Source of the DNA: Eutreptiella sp. 'Long Island Sound 2002'
Lineage: Eukaryota; Euglenozoa; Euglenophyceae; Eutreptiales; Eutreptiaceae
DNA: 64,000 nt
Assembly (NCBI GenBank): GCA_964036045.1
Contig: OZ038378.1
Coordinates: 61,801,408-61,865,407, forward strand
Direction of reading: 5' to 3'
How positions within the stretch are numbered: position 1 is the stretch's first letter; every line of letters starts with the position of its first letter. Shown one piece after another: positions 35,795-46,776 of the stretch. Made by a program: the position numbers and the translations under genes. The notes under the pieces were generated by a model, which was given only the letters and a program-made list of their open reading frames with translations, searched no databases and had not been told where the DNA came from.

Positions 35795-35912
35795 ATATCG
35801 AGCAGGTGCACTGTGTGTGGCAGTGGTGCATCTGCCCCTCACAGGCTGCACCTCTGGCCCAGGGAGGAGTCCTGGACGGGTGGCGGGCGGGGTGGGCCCG
35901 GCCTGACGAGGG

Positions 35913-38900
35913 TGCCTGGGAGCAGTGGGCAGTGCCACGCTTGCAATGCATTGCCCCACTGCTTGGGGGCAGTGGGCAATGCAACTCCTGCAATGCACTG
36001 CCTCACTGCTTGGGGGCAGTCGGCAGTGCAACTCCTGCAATGCACTGCCTCAGTGCCTTGGAGCAGTGGGCAGTGCAACCCCTGCAATGCGCTGCCTCAC
36101 TGCCCTGGGGCAGTGGGCAGCGCAACTCCTGCAATGCACTGCCTCACTGCTTGGGGGCAGTGGGCAGTGCAACTCCTGCAATGCACTGCCTCACTGCTTG
36201 GGGGCAGTGGGCAGTGCAACTCCTGCAATGCTCTGTCTCACTGCCTGGGGCAGTGGGCAGTGGAACTCCTACAATGCCCTGCCTCACTGCCTGCAATGCA
36301 CTGCCTCACTGCCCTTGGGCAGTGGGCAGTGCAACTCCTGCAATACACTGCCGCACTGCCTAGGGGCAGTGGGCAGTGGAACTCCGGCAATGCACTGCCT
36401 CACTACCCTCGGGCAGTAAGCAATGCCAGTCCTGCAATACAGTGCCTCACTGCCTAGGGGCACTGGGCAGTGGAACTCCTGCAATGCACTGCCCCACTGG
36501 CTGGGGGCAGTGGGCAGTGCAACTCCTGCAATGCACCGCCTCACTGCCTGCGGGCAGTGGACGGTGCAACTCGTGCAATGCAGGGGCCCACGGCCTGGGG
36601 GCAGTGGGCACTGGAACCCATGCAATGCACCGCCTCACTGCCTTGGAGCAGTGGGCAGTGCAACTCCTGCAATGCACTGCCTCACTGCCTCGCGGCAGTG
36701 GACAGTGCAACTCCTGCAATGCACTGCCTCACTTGCTGGGGGCAGTGGGCAGTGGAAGTCCTGCAATGCATTGCCCCACTGCCTGGGGGCAGTGGGCAGT
36801 GCAACTCCTGCAATGCACTGCCTCACTGCCTTGGAGCAGTGGGCAGTGCAACTCCTGCAATGCACTGCCTCACTGCCCGGGGGCAGTGGGCAGTGCAACT
36901 CGTGCAATGCTCTGCCCCACTACCTGGGGGAAGTGGGCAGGGCAACCCCTGCAATGCGCTGCCTCACTGCCTTGGGGCAGTGGGCAGCGCAACTCCTGCA
37001 ATGCACTGCCTCACTGCCTGGGGGCAGTGGGCAGTGCAACTCTTGCAATGCACTGCCTCACTGCCCTCGGGCAGTAGGCAGCGCAACTCGTGCAATGCAC
37101 TGCCTCACTGCCTGGGGGCAGTGGGCAGTGCAACTCCTGCAATGCATTGCCCCACTGCCTGGGGGCAATGGGCAGTGCAACTCGTGCAATGCACTGCCTC
37201 ACTGCCTGGGGGCAGTGGGCAGTGCAACTCCTGCAATGCACTGCCTCACTGCCTGGGGGCAGTGGGCAGCGCAACTCCTGCAATGCACTGCCCCACTGCC
37301 TGGGGGCAGTGGGCAGTGGAACTCCTGCAATGCACTGCCTCACTGCCTGGGGGCAGTGGGCAGTGAAACTCCTGCAATGCATTGCCCCACTGCCTGGGGG
37401 CAGTGGGTAGCGCAACTCCTGCAATGCACTGCCTCAGTGCCCTCGGGGAGTAGGCAGTGCAACTCCTGCAATGCACTGCCTCACCGCCCGGGAGCAGTGG
37501 ACAGTGCAACTCCTGCAATGCACTGCCTCGGTGCCCTCGGGCAGTAGGCAGTGCAACTCCTGCAATGCACTACCTCACTGCCTACGGGCAGCGGACAGTG
37601 CAAGTCCTGCAATGCACTGCCTCACTGCCTGGGGGCAGTGGGCAGTGGAACTCCTGCAATGCACTACCTCACTGCCTGGGAGCAGTGGGCAGCGCAACTC
37701 CTGCAATGCTTTGCCCCACTGCCTGGGGGCAGTGGGCAGTGGAACCCCTGCAAAGCACCGCCTCAATGCCTTGGAGCAGTGGGCAGTGCAGCTCTTGCAA
37801 TGCACTGCCTCACTGCCTGGGGGCAGTGGGCAGTGGAACTCCTGCAATGCACTGCCTCACTGCCCTGGGGGCAGTGGGCAGTGCAACTCCTGCAATGCAC
37901 TGCCTCATTGCCTGGGGGCAGTGGGCAGTGCAACTCCTGCAATACATTGCTGCACTGCCTCGCAGCAGTGGGCAGTGGAACTCCTGCAATGCACTGCCTC
38001 ACTGCCTGGGGGCAGTTCGCAGTGCAACTCCTGCAATGCACTGCCTCACTGCCTGGGGGCAGTGGGCAGCGCAACTCCTGCAATGCACTGCCCCACTGCC
38101 TGGGGGCAGTGGGCAGTGGAACTCCTGCAATGCACTGCCTCACTGCCTGGGGGCAGTGGGCAGTGAAACTCCTGCAATGCATTGCCCCACTGCCTGGGGG
38201 CAGTGGGTAGCGCAACTCCTGCAATGCACTGCCTCAGTGCCCTCGGGCAGTAGGCAGTGCAACTCCTGCAATGCACTGCCTCACTACCTGGGGGCAGTGG
38301 GCAGCGCAACTCCTACAATGCACTGCCTCACCGCCCGGGAGCAGTGGACAGTGCAACTCCTGCAATGCACTGCCTCGGTGCCCTCGGGCAGTAGGCAGTG
38401 CAACTCCTGCAATGCACTACCTCACTGCCTACGGGCAGCGGACAGTGCAAGTCCTGCAATGCACTGCCTCACTGCCTGGGGGCAGTGGGCAGTGGAACTC
38501 CTGCAATGCACTACCTCACTGCCTGGGAGCAGTGGGCAGCGCAACTCCTGCAATGCTTTGCCCCACTGCCTGGGGGCAGTGGGCAGTGGAACTCCTGCAA
38601 TGCACTGCCTCACTGCCCTGGGGGCAGTGGGCAGTGCAACTCCTGCAATGCACTGCCTCATTGCCTGGGGGCAGTGGGCAGTGCAACTCCTGCAATACAT
38701 TGCTGCACTGCCTCGCAGCAGTGGGCAGTGGAACTCCTGCAATGCATTGCCTAACTGCCCTCGGGCAGTAGGCCGTGCAACTCCTGCAGTGCACTGCCTC
38801 ACTGCCCTGGGGGCAGTGGGCAGTGCAACTCGTGCAATGCACTGCCTCACTGGCGGGGCAGTGGGCAGTGCAACTCCTGCAATACACCGCCACACTGCCT

Positions 38901-41900
38901 GGGGGCAGTGGGCAGCACAACTCCTGCAACACACCGCCTCACTGCCTAGGGGCAATGGACAGTGCAACTCGTGCAATGCGCTGCCCCACTGCCTGGGGGC
39001 AGTGGGCACTGCAACTCCTGCAATGCACTGCCTCACTGCCTGGGGGCAGTGGGCAGTGCAACTCCCGCAATGCACTGCCTCACTGCCTGGGGGCAGTGGA
39101 TAGTGCAACTCCCGCAATGCACCGCCTCACTACCCGGGGGCACTGCGCCGTGCAACTCCTGCAATACACTGCCGCACTGCTTGGGGGCAGCGGGCAGCGC
39201 AACTCGTGCAATGCACTGCCTCAGTGCCTGAGGGCAGTGGGCAGTGCAACTCCTGCAATGCACTGCCCCACTGCCTGGGGGCAGTGGGCAGTGCAACTCT
39301 TGCAATGCACCGCCTCACTGCCCTAGGGCAGTGGGTAGTGGAAATCCTACAATGCACTGCCTCACTGCCTGGGGGCAGTGGATAGTGCAACTCCCGCAAT
39401 GCACCGCCTCACTGCCCGGGGGCACTGCGCCGTGCAACTCCTGCAATACACTGCCGCACTGCTTGGGGGCAGCGGGCAGCGCAACTTCTGCAATGCACTG
39501 CCTCAGCGCCTGAGGGCAGTGGGCAGTGCAACTCCTGCAATGCACTGCCCCACTGCCTGGGGGCAGTGGGCAGCGCAACTCCTGCAATGCACTGCCTCAC
39601 CGCCCGGGAGCAGCGGTCAGTGCAACTCGTGCAATGCACTGCCTCAGTGACCTCGGGCAGTAGGCAGTGCAACTCCTGCAGGCACTGCCTCACTGCCTGG
39701 GGGCAGTGGGCAGCGCAACTCCTCCGATGCACTGCCCCACTGCCTGGGGGCAGTGGGCAGCGCAACTCGTGCAATGCACTGCCTCACTGCCCGGGGGCAG
39801 TGGGCAGCGAAACTCCTGCAATGCACTGCCTCACTGCCTGGGGGCAGTGGGTAGCGCAACTCCTGCAATGCACTGCCTCAGTGCCCTCGGGCAGTAGGCA
39901 CTGCAACTCCTGCAATGCACTGCCTCACTGCCCTGGGGGCAGTGGGCAGTGCAACTCCTGCAATGCACTGCCTCACTGGCGGGGCAGTGGGCAGTGCAAC
40001 TCCTGCAATACACCGCCACACTGCCTGGGGGAAGTGGGCAACAGAACTCCTGCAACACACCGCCTCACTGCCTAGGGGCAATGGACAGTGCAACTCCTGC
40101 AACGCGCTGCCCCAATGCCTGGGGGCAGTGGGCACTGCAACTCCTGCAATGCACTGCCTCACTGCCTGGTCGCAGTGGGCAGTGGAACACCTGGAATACA
40201 CTGCCTCACTGCCTGGGGGCAGTGGGCAGTGCAACTCCCGCAATGCACTGCCTCACTGCCCGGGGGCAGTGGGCAGTGGAACTCCTGCAATACACTGCCG
40301 CACTGCCTGGGGGCAGTGGGCAGTGGAACTCCTGCAATGCACTGCCTCACTACCCTCGGGCAGTAGGCAGTGCCACCCTTGCAATGCACTGCCTCACTGC
40401 TCTGGGGGCAGTGGGCAGTGGAACTCCTGCAATGCACTGCCCCACTGGCTGGGGGCAGTGGGCAGTGCAACTCCTGCAATGCACTGCTTCACTGCCCTCA
40501 GGCAATAGGCAGCGCAACTCCTGCAATGCACTGCCTCACTGCCTGGGGGCAGTGGGCAGCGCAACTCTTGCAATGCTCTGTCTCACTGCCCGGGGGCAGT
40601 GGGTAGTGGAACTCCTACAATGCACTGCCTCACTGCCTGGGGGCAGTGGAGAGTGCAACTCGTGCAATGCACCGCGTCACTTCTCGGGGGGCACTGGGCC
40701 GGCAACTCCTGCAATACACTGCGGCACTGCCCGGGGGCAGCAGGCAGCGCAACTCGTGCAATGCACTGCCCCACTGCCTGGGGGCAGTGGGCAGTGGAAT
40801 TCCTGCAATGCACTGCCTCACTGCTTGGGGGCAGTAGGCAGTGCAACACCTGCAATGCACTACCTGACTGCCTACAGGCAGCGGACAATGCAAGTCCTGC
40901 AATGCACTGCCTCACTGCCTAGGGGCAGTGGGCAGTGCAACTCCTGCAATGCACTGCCCCACTGCCTGGGTGCAGTGGGTAGCCCAACTCCTGCCATGCA
41001 CTGCCTCACTGCCTGGGGGCAGTGGGCAGTGCAACTCTTGCAATGCACTGCCTCACTGCCTGGGGGCAGTGGGCAGCGCAACTCCTACAATGCACTGCCT
41101 CACCGCCCGGGAGCAGTGGACAGTGCAACTCCTGCAATGCACTGCCTCAGTGCCCTCGGGCAGTAGGCAGTGCAACTCCTGCAATGCACTACCTCACTGC
41201 CTACGGGCAGCGGATAGTGCAAGTCCTGCAATGCACAGCCTCACTGCCACGGTGCAGTGGGCAGTGGAACTCCTGCAATGCACTACCTCACTGCCTACGG
41301 GCAGCGGACAGTGCAAGTCCTGCAATGCACTACCTCACTGCCTTAGGGCAGTGGGCAGTGAAACCCCTGCAATGCACTGCCTCAATGCCTGGGGGCAGTG
41401 GGCAGTGGAAATCCTGCAATGCTCTACCTCACTGCCTGGGAGCAGTGGGCAGTGGAACTCCTGCAATGCACTGCCTCACTGCCCTGGGGGCAGGGGGCAG
41501 TGCAACTACTGCAATGCACTGCCTCATTGCCTGGGGGCAGTGGGCACTGCAACTCCTGCAATACACCGCCTCACTGCCTAGGGGCAATGGATAGTGCAAC
41601 TCCTGCAATGCACCGCCACACTGCCTGGGGGCAGTGGGCATCGCAACTCCTGCAATACACCGCCTCACTGCCTAGGGGCAATGGACAGCGCAACTCCTGC
41701 AATGCACTGCCTCACTGCCTGGGGGCAGTGGGCAATGCAACTCCTGCAATGCACTGCCTCAGTGCCCGGGGGCACTGGGCAGTGGAACTCCTGGAATACA
41801 CTGCCTCACTGCCTGGTGGAAGTGGGCAGTGCAACTCCCGCAATGCACTGCCTCAGTGCCCGGGGGCAGTGGGCAGTGCAACTCCTGCAATGCACTGCCC

Positions 41901-44900
41901 AACTACCCTCGGGCAGTAGGCAGTGCCACCCTTGCAATGCACTGCCTCACTGCCTGGGGGCAGTGGGCAGTGGAACTGCTGCGATGCACTGCCCCACTGG
42001 CTGGGGGCAGTGGGCAGTGCAACTTCTGCAATGCACTGCCTCATTGCCCTCGGGCAATAGGCAGCGCAACTCCTGCAATGCACTGCCTCACTGCCTGGGG
42101 GCAGTGGGCAGTGGAACTCCTGCAATGCTCTGTCTCACCGCCCGGGGGCAGTGGGTAGTGGAACTCCTACAATGCACCGCCTCACTGCCCGGGGGCACTG
42201 GGCCGTGCAACTCCTGCAATACACTGCCGTAGTGCCTGGGGGCAGCGGGCAGCGCAACTTCTGCAATGCACTGCCCCACTGCCTGGGGGCGGTGGGCAGT
42301 GGAACTCCTGCAATGCACTGCCTCACTGCCTGGGGGCAGTGGGCAGTGCAACTCCTGCAATGCACTGCCTCACTGCCTGGGGGCAGTGGGCAGTGCAACT
42401 CGTGCAATGCAGTGCCCCACTGCCTGGGGGCAGTGGGCAGCGCAACTCCTGCAATGCACTGCCTCCCTGCCTGGGGGCAGTGGGCAGTGCAACTCCTGCA
42501 ATGCACTGCCTCACTGCCAGGGGCAGTGGGCAGTGGAACTCCTGCAATGCTCTGTCTCACCGCCCGGGGGCAGTGGGTAGTGGAACTCCTACAATGCACC
42601 GCCTCACTGCCCGGGGGCACTGGGCCGTGCAACTCCTGCAATACACTGCCGTAGTGCCTGGGGGCAGCGGGCAGCGCAACTTCTGCAATGCACTGCCCCA
42701 CTGCCTGGGGGCAGTGGGCAGTGGAACTCCTGCAATGCACTGCCTCACTGCCTTGGGGCAGCGGGCAGTGCAACTCCTGCAATGCACTGCCCCACTGCCT
42801 GGGCGCAGTGGGTAGCGCAACTCCTGCAATGCACTGCCTCCCTGCCTGGGGGCAGTGGGCAGTGCAACTCCTGCAATGCACTGCCTCACTGCCTCGGGGC
42901 AGTGGGCAGTGCAACTCCTGCAATGCACAGCCCCACTGCCTGGGGGCAGTGGGTAGCGCAACTCCTGCAATGCACTGCCTCCCTGCCTGGGGGCAGTGGG
43001 CAATGCAACTCCTGCAATGCAACGCCTCACTGCCTGGGGGCAGTGGGCAGCGCAACTCTTGCAATGCACTGCCCCACTGCCTGGGGGCAGTGGGCAGCGC
43101 AACTCCTGCAATGCACTGCCTCAGTGCCCTCGAGCAGTAGGCAGTGCAACTCCTGCAATGCACTACCTCACTGCCTACGGGCGGCGGACAGTGCCATTCC
43201 TGCCACTACCTCACTGCCTGGGGGCAGTGGGCAGTGGAACTCATGCAATGCACTACCTCACTGCCTTGGGGCAGTGGGCAGTGAAACCCCTGCAATGCAC
43301 TTCCTCACTGCTTGGGGGCAGTGGGCAGTGGACTTCCTGCAATGCACTGCCCCATTGGCTGGGGGCAGTGGGCAGTGCAACTCTGCAATGCGCTGCCTCA
43401 CTGCCCTCGGGCAATAGGCAGCGCAAATCCTGCAATGCACTGCCTCACTGCTTGGGGGCAGTGGGCAGTGGAACTCCTGCAATGCATTGCCTCACTGCCT
43501 GGGGGCAGTGGACAGTGCAACTCCCGCAATGCACCGCCTCACTGCCCGGGGGCACTGGGCCGTGCAACTCCTGCAATGCACTGCCTCAGTGCCCTCGGGC
43601 AGTAGGCAGCGCAACTCCTGCAATGCACTGCCCCACTGCCTGGGGGCAGTGGGCACCGCAACTCCTGCAATGCAGTGCGTCACTGCCTGGGGGCAGTGGG
43701 CAGTGCAACTCGTGCAATGCACTGCCCCACTGCCTGGGGGCACTGGGCAGTGCAACTCCTGCAATGCACTACCTCACTGCCTGGGGGCAGTGGGCAGCGC
43801 AACTCCTGCAATGCACTGCCCCACTGCTTGGGGGCAGTGGGCAATGCAACTCCTGCAATGCACTGCCTCACTGCCTGGGGGCAGTGGGCAGCGCAACTCC
43901 TGCAATGCACTGCCTCAGCGCCCGGGAGCAGTGGACAGTGCAACTCCTGCAATGCACTACCTCACTACCTGCGGGCAGCGGACAGTGCAAGTCCTGCAAT
44001 GCACTTCCTCACTGCCTAGGGGCAGTGGGCAGTGGAACTCCTGCAATGCACTACCTCACTGCCTTGGGGCAGTGGGCAGTGAAACCCCTGCAATGCACTG
44101 CCTCACTGCCTGGGGGCAGTGGGCAGCGCAACTCCTGCAATGCTCTGCCCCACTGCCTGGGGGCAGTGGGCAGTGGAACCCCTGCAAAGCACCGCCTCAC
44201 GGCCTTGGAGCAGTGGGCAGTGGAACTCCTGCAATGCACTGCCTCACTGCCCTGGGGGCAGTGGGCAGTGCAACTCCTGCAATGCACTGCCTCATTGCTT
44301 GGGGGCAGTGGGCACTGCAACTCCTGCAATACATTGCTGCACTGCCTGGGGGCAGTGGGCAGTGGAACTCTTGCAATGCACCGCCTCACTGCCCTCGGGC
44401 AGTAGGCGGTGCAACTCCTGCAATGCACTGCCTCATTGCTTGGGGGCAGTGGGCACTGCAACTCCTGCAATACATTGCTGCACTGCCTGGGGGCAGTGGG
44501 CAGTGGAACTCTTGCAATGCACCGCCTCACTGCCCTCGGGCAGTAGGCGGTGCAACTCCTGCAATGCACTGCCTCACTGCTCTGGGGGCAGTGGGCAGTG
44601 CAACTCCTGCAATGCACTGCCCACTGCCTGGGGGCAGTGGACAGTGCAACTCGTGCAATGCAGTGCCTCACTGCCTGGGGGCAGTGGGCAGTGGAACTCC
44701 TGGAATACACTACCCCACTGCCTGGTGGAAGTGGGCAGTGCAACTCCTGCAATGCACTGCCTCACTGCTTGGGGGCAGTGGGCAGTGGAACTCCTGCAAT
44801 GCACTACCTCACTGCCTTGGGGCAGTGGGCAGTGAAACCCCTGCAATGCACTTCCTCACTGCCTGGGGGTAGTGGGCAGTGGAACTCCTGCAATGCACTG

Positions 44901-46368
44901 CCCAACTGGCTGGGGGCAGTGGGCAGTGCAACTCTGCAATGCACTGCCTCACTGCCCTCGGGCAATAGGCAGCGCAAATCCCGCAATGCACTGCCTCACT
45001 GCCTGGGGGCAGTGGGCAGTGCAACTCCTGCAATGCTCTATCTCACTGCCCGGGGGCAGTGGGTAGTGGAACTCCCACAATGCTCGCCTCACTGCCCGGG
45101 GGCACTGGGCCGTGCAACTCCTGCAATACACTTCCGCACTGCCTGGGGGCAGCGGGCAGCGCAACTCTTGCAATGCACTGCCCCACTGCCTGGGGGCAGT
45201 GGGCAGTGGAACTCCTGCAATGCTGTGTCTCACTGCCCGGGGGCAGTGGGTAGTGGAATTCGTACAATGCACTGCCTCACTGCCTGGGGGCAGTGGACAG
45301 TGCAACTCCCGCAATGCACCGCCTCACTGCCCGGGGGCAGTGGGCCGTGCAACTCCTGCAATGCACTGCCTGAGTGCCCTCGGGCACTAGGCAGTGCAAC
45401 TCCTGCAATGCACTGCCTCATTGCCTGGGGGCAGTGGGCAGCGCAACTCCTCCAATGCACTGCCCCACTGCTTGGGGGCATTGGGCAGTGGAACTCGTGC
45501 AATGCACTGCCTCAGTGCCTGGGGGCAGTGGGTAGCGCAACTCCTGCCATGCACTGCCTCACTGCCTAGGGGCAATGGGCAGTGGAACTCCTGCAATGCA
45601 CTGCCTCACTGCCTAGGGGCAGTGGGCAGTGGAACTCCTGCAATGCACTACCTCACTGCCTTGGGGCAGTGGGCAGTGAAACCCCTGCAATGCACTGCCT
45701 CACTGCCTGGGGGCAGTGGGCAGTGGAAATCCTGCAATGCACTACCTCACTGCCTGGGAGCAGTGGGCAGTGCAACTCCTGCAATGCTCTGCCCCACTGC
45801 CTGGGGGCAGTGGCAGTGGAACCCCTGCAAAGCACCGCCTCACCGCCTTGGAGCAGTGGGCAGTGCAACTCTTGCAATGCACCGCCTCACTGCCTGCGGG
45901 CAGTGGGCGGTGGAACTCCTGCAATGCACTGCCTCACTGCCCTGGGGGCAGTGGGCAGTGCAACTCGTGCAATCCACTGCCTCATTGCCTGGGGGCAGTG
46001 GGCACTGCAACTCCTGCAATACATTGCTGCACTGCCTTGGGGCAGTGGGCAGTGGAACTCCTGCAATGCACCGCCTCACAGCCCTCGGGTAGTGGCGGTG
46101 CAACTCGTGCAATGCACTGCCTCGCTGCTTGGGGGCAGTGGGCAGTGGAACTCCTGGAATACACTACCCCACTGCCTGGTGGAAGTGGGCAGTGCAACTC
46201 CCGCAATTCAGTGCCTCACTGCCCGCGAGCAGTGGGCAGTGCAACTCCTGCAATACACTGCCGCACTGCCTGGGGGCAGTGGGTAGCGCAACTCCTGCAA
46301 TGCACTGCCTCACTACCCTCGGGCAGTAGGCAGTGCCACCCTTGCAATGCACTGCCTCACTGCCTGGG
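35913..46368. repeat. 47-bp hairpin satellite, family A, block 4 (~222 copies)
   Basis: Longest A array in the window. Local duplications are visible: a block near 37.0-37.8 kb recurs about 800-847 bp further on (17-18 monomers), and a three-monomer unit at 44280 is repeated exactly 141 bp later. Common variants are CCCTCGGGCAGTAGGC in place of the usual loop region and GTGGAACTCC versus GTGCAACTCC. It ends at CACTGCCTGGG, cut by the 3' tail of the LINE. Because 47 is not a multiple of 3 and stops are rare, frames of several hundred codons cross it; none is a credible gene. Confidence 0.95.
44280..44562. repeat. Exact 141-bp (3-monomer) tandem duplication in family A
   Basis: The three-monomer phrase that includes TCATTGCTTGGGGGCAG, ATACATTGCTGCACTGCC and GGGCAGTAGGCGGTGC occurs twice in a row with no difference seen by eye. 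A recent unequal-exchange event within the A array. Confidence 0.85.
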
Positions 46369-46776
46369 AGGAGGAGGAGGAGGAGGAGCGCGTGCCGCGG
46401 TCCCACGTACGGTGAGCCTTGGCGTCGTCCCTCGGGGGCCCCACACAGGCTCTGCCGAGGGAGTCCTCCGTCTTACCTCCGCTAGAGTAAGACGAATCTC
46501 GTCGCACACCTGAGAACGCTCCTCCCAGCAGGCCGTCTGGGTCACAACGTCGGTGTACGACAACGCTACGGTCCGATCTGCTCTCCGGTCCCGGCCACCA
46601 ACCGCTCCGAACTGTCCTGGATCCACCCGAGTCAGCGTTCCAAGATCAACGGGCACGGAAGATGTGGGTCTCCCGGGGCATCACCTCCGACTTAGAACGC
46701 CGCCAGACAAGGAGTGCGGTCCGGCACGACTGCGCGCTGCACCGGAGCGGTCCGGGCGCGTGAGGTCGAGGACGGG
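46369..46776 (-). other. LINE 3' untranslated region and (CCT)n tail
   Basis: Runs from the ORF2 stop to the satellite. On the plus strand its outer end is an AGG tract (46369-46388); on the element strand this is a pyrimidine (CCT)n tail in place of poly-A, as in LINEs that end in a short simple repeat. About 370 bp of it are shared with the 2.1-kb element (33796-34165), which marks the region probably recognised by the reverse transcriptase. A minus-strand frame of about 90 codons is open through it in both copies but has no recognisable function. Confidence 0.85.

Larger units (their letters stand above)
33796..35912 (-). mobile_element. Non-autonomous ~2.1-kb element related to the 9.5-kb LINE
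   Basis: Shares the 3' end of the autonomous LINE: 33796-34165 aligns with 46369-46735, with about eight mismatches in the first ~265 bp, including the AGG tract (33796-33818) that is the 3' tail on the minus strand. It also shares a 5' segment (35734-35794 against 55781-55842, about five mismatches in 61). TGCCTGGG occurs at the left junction and again at 35913-35920, consistent with an 8-bp target duplication. The middle is unrelated to the LINE and is mostly palindromic repeats. Frames of up to 245 codons inside track those repeats and are not considered genes. It probably moves using the LINE proteins. Confidence 0.8.
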
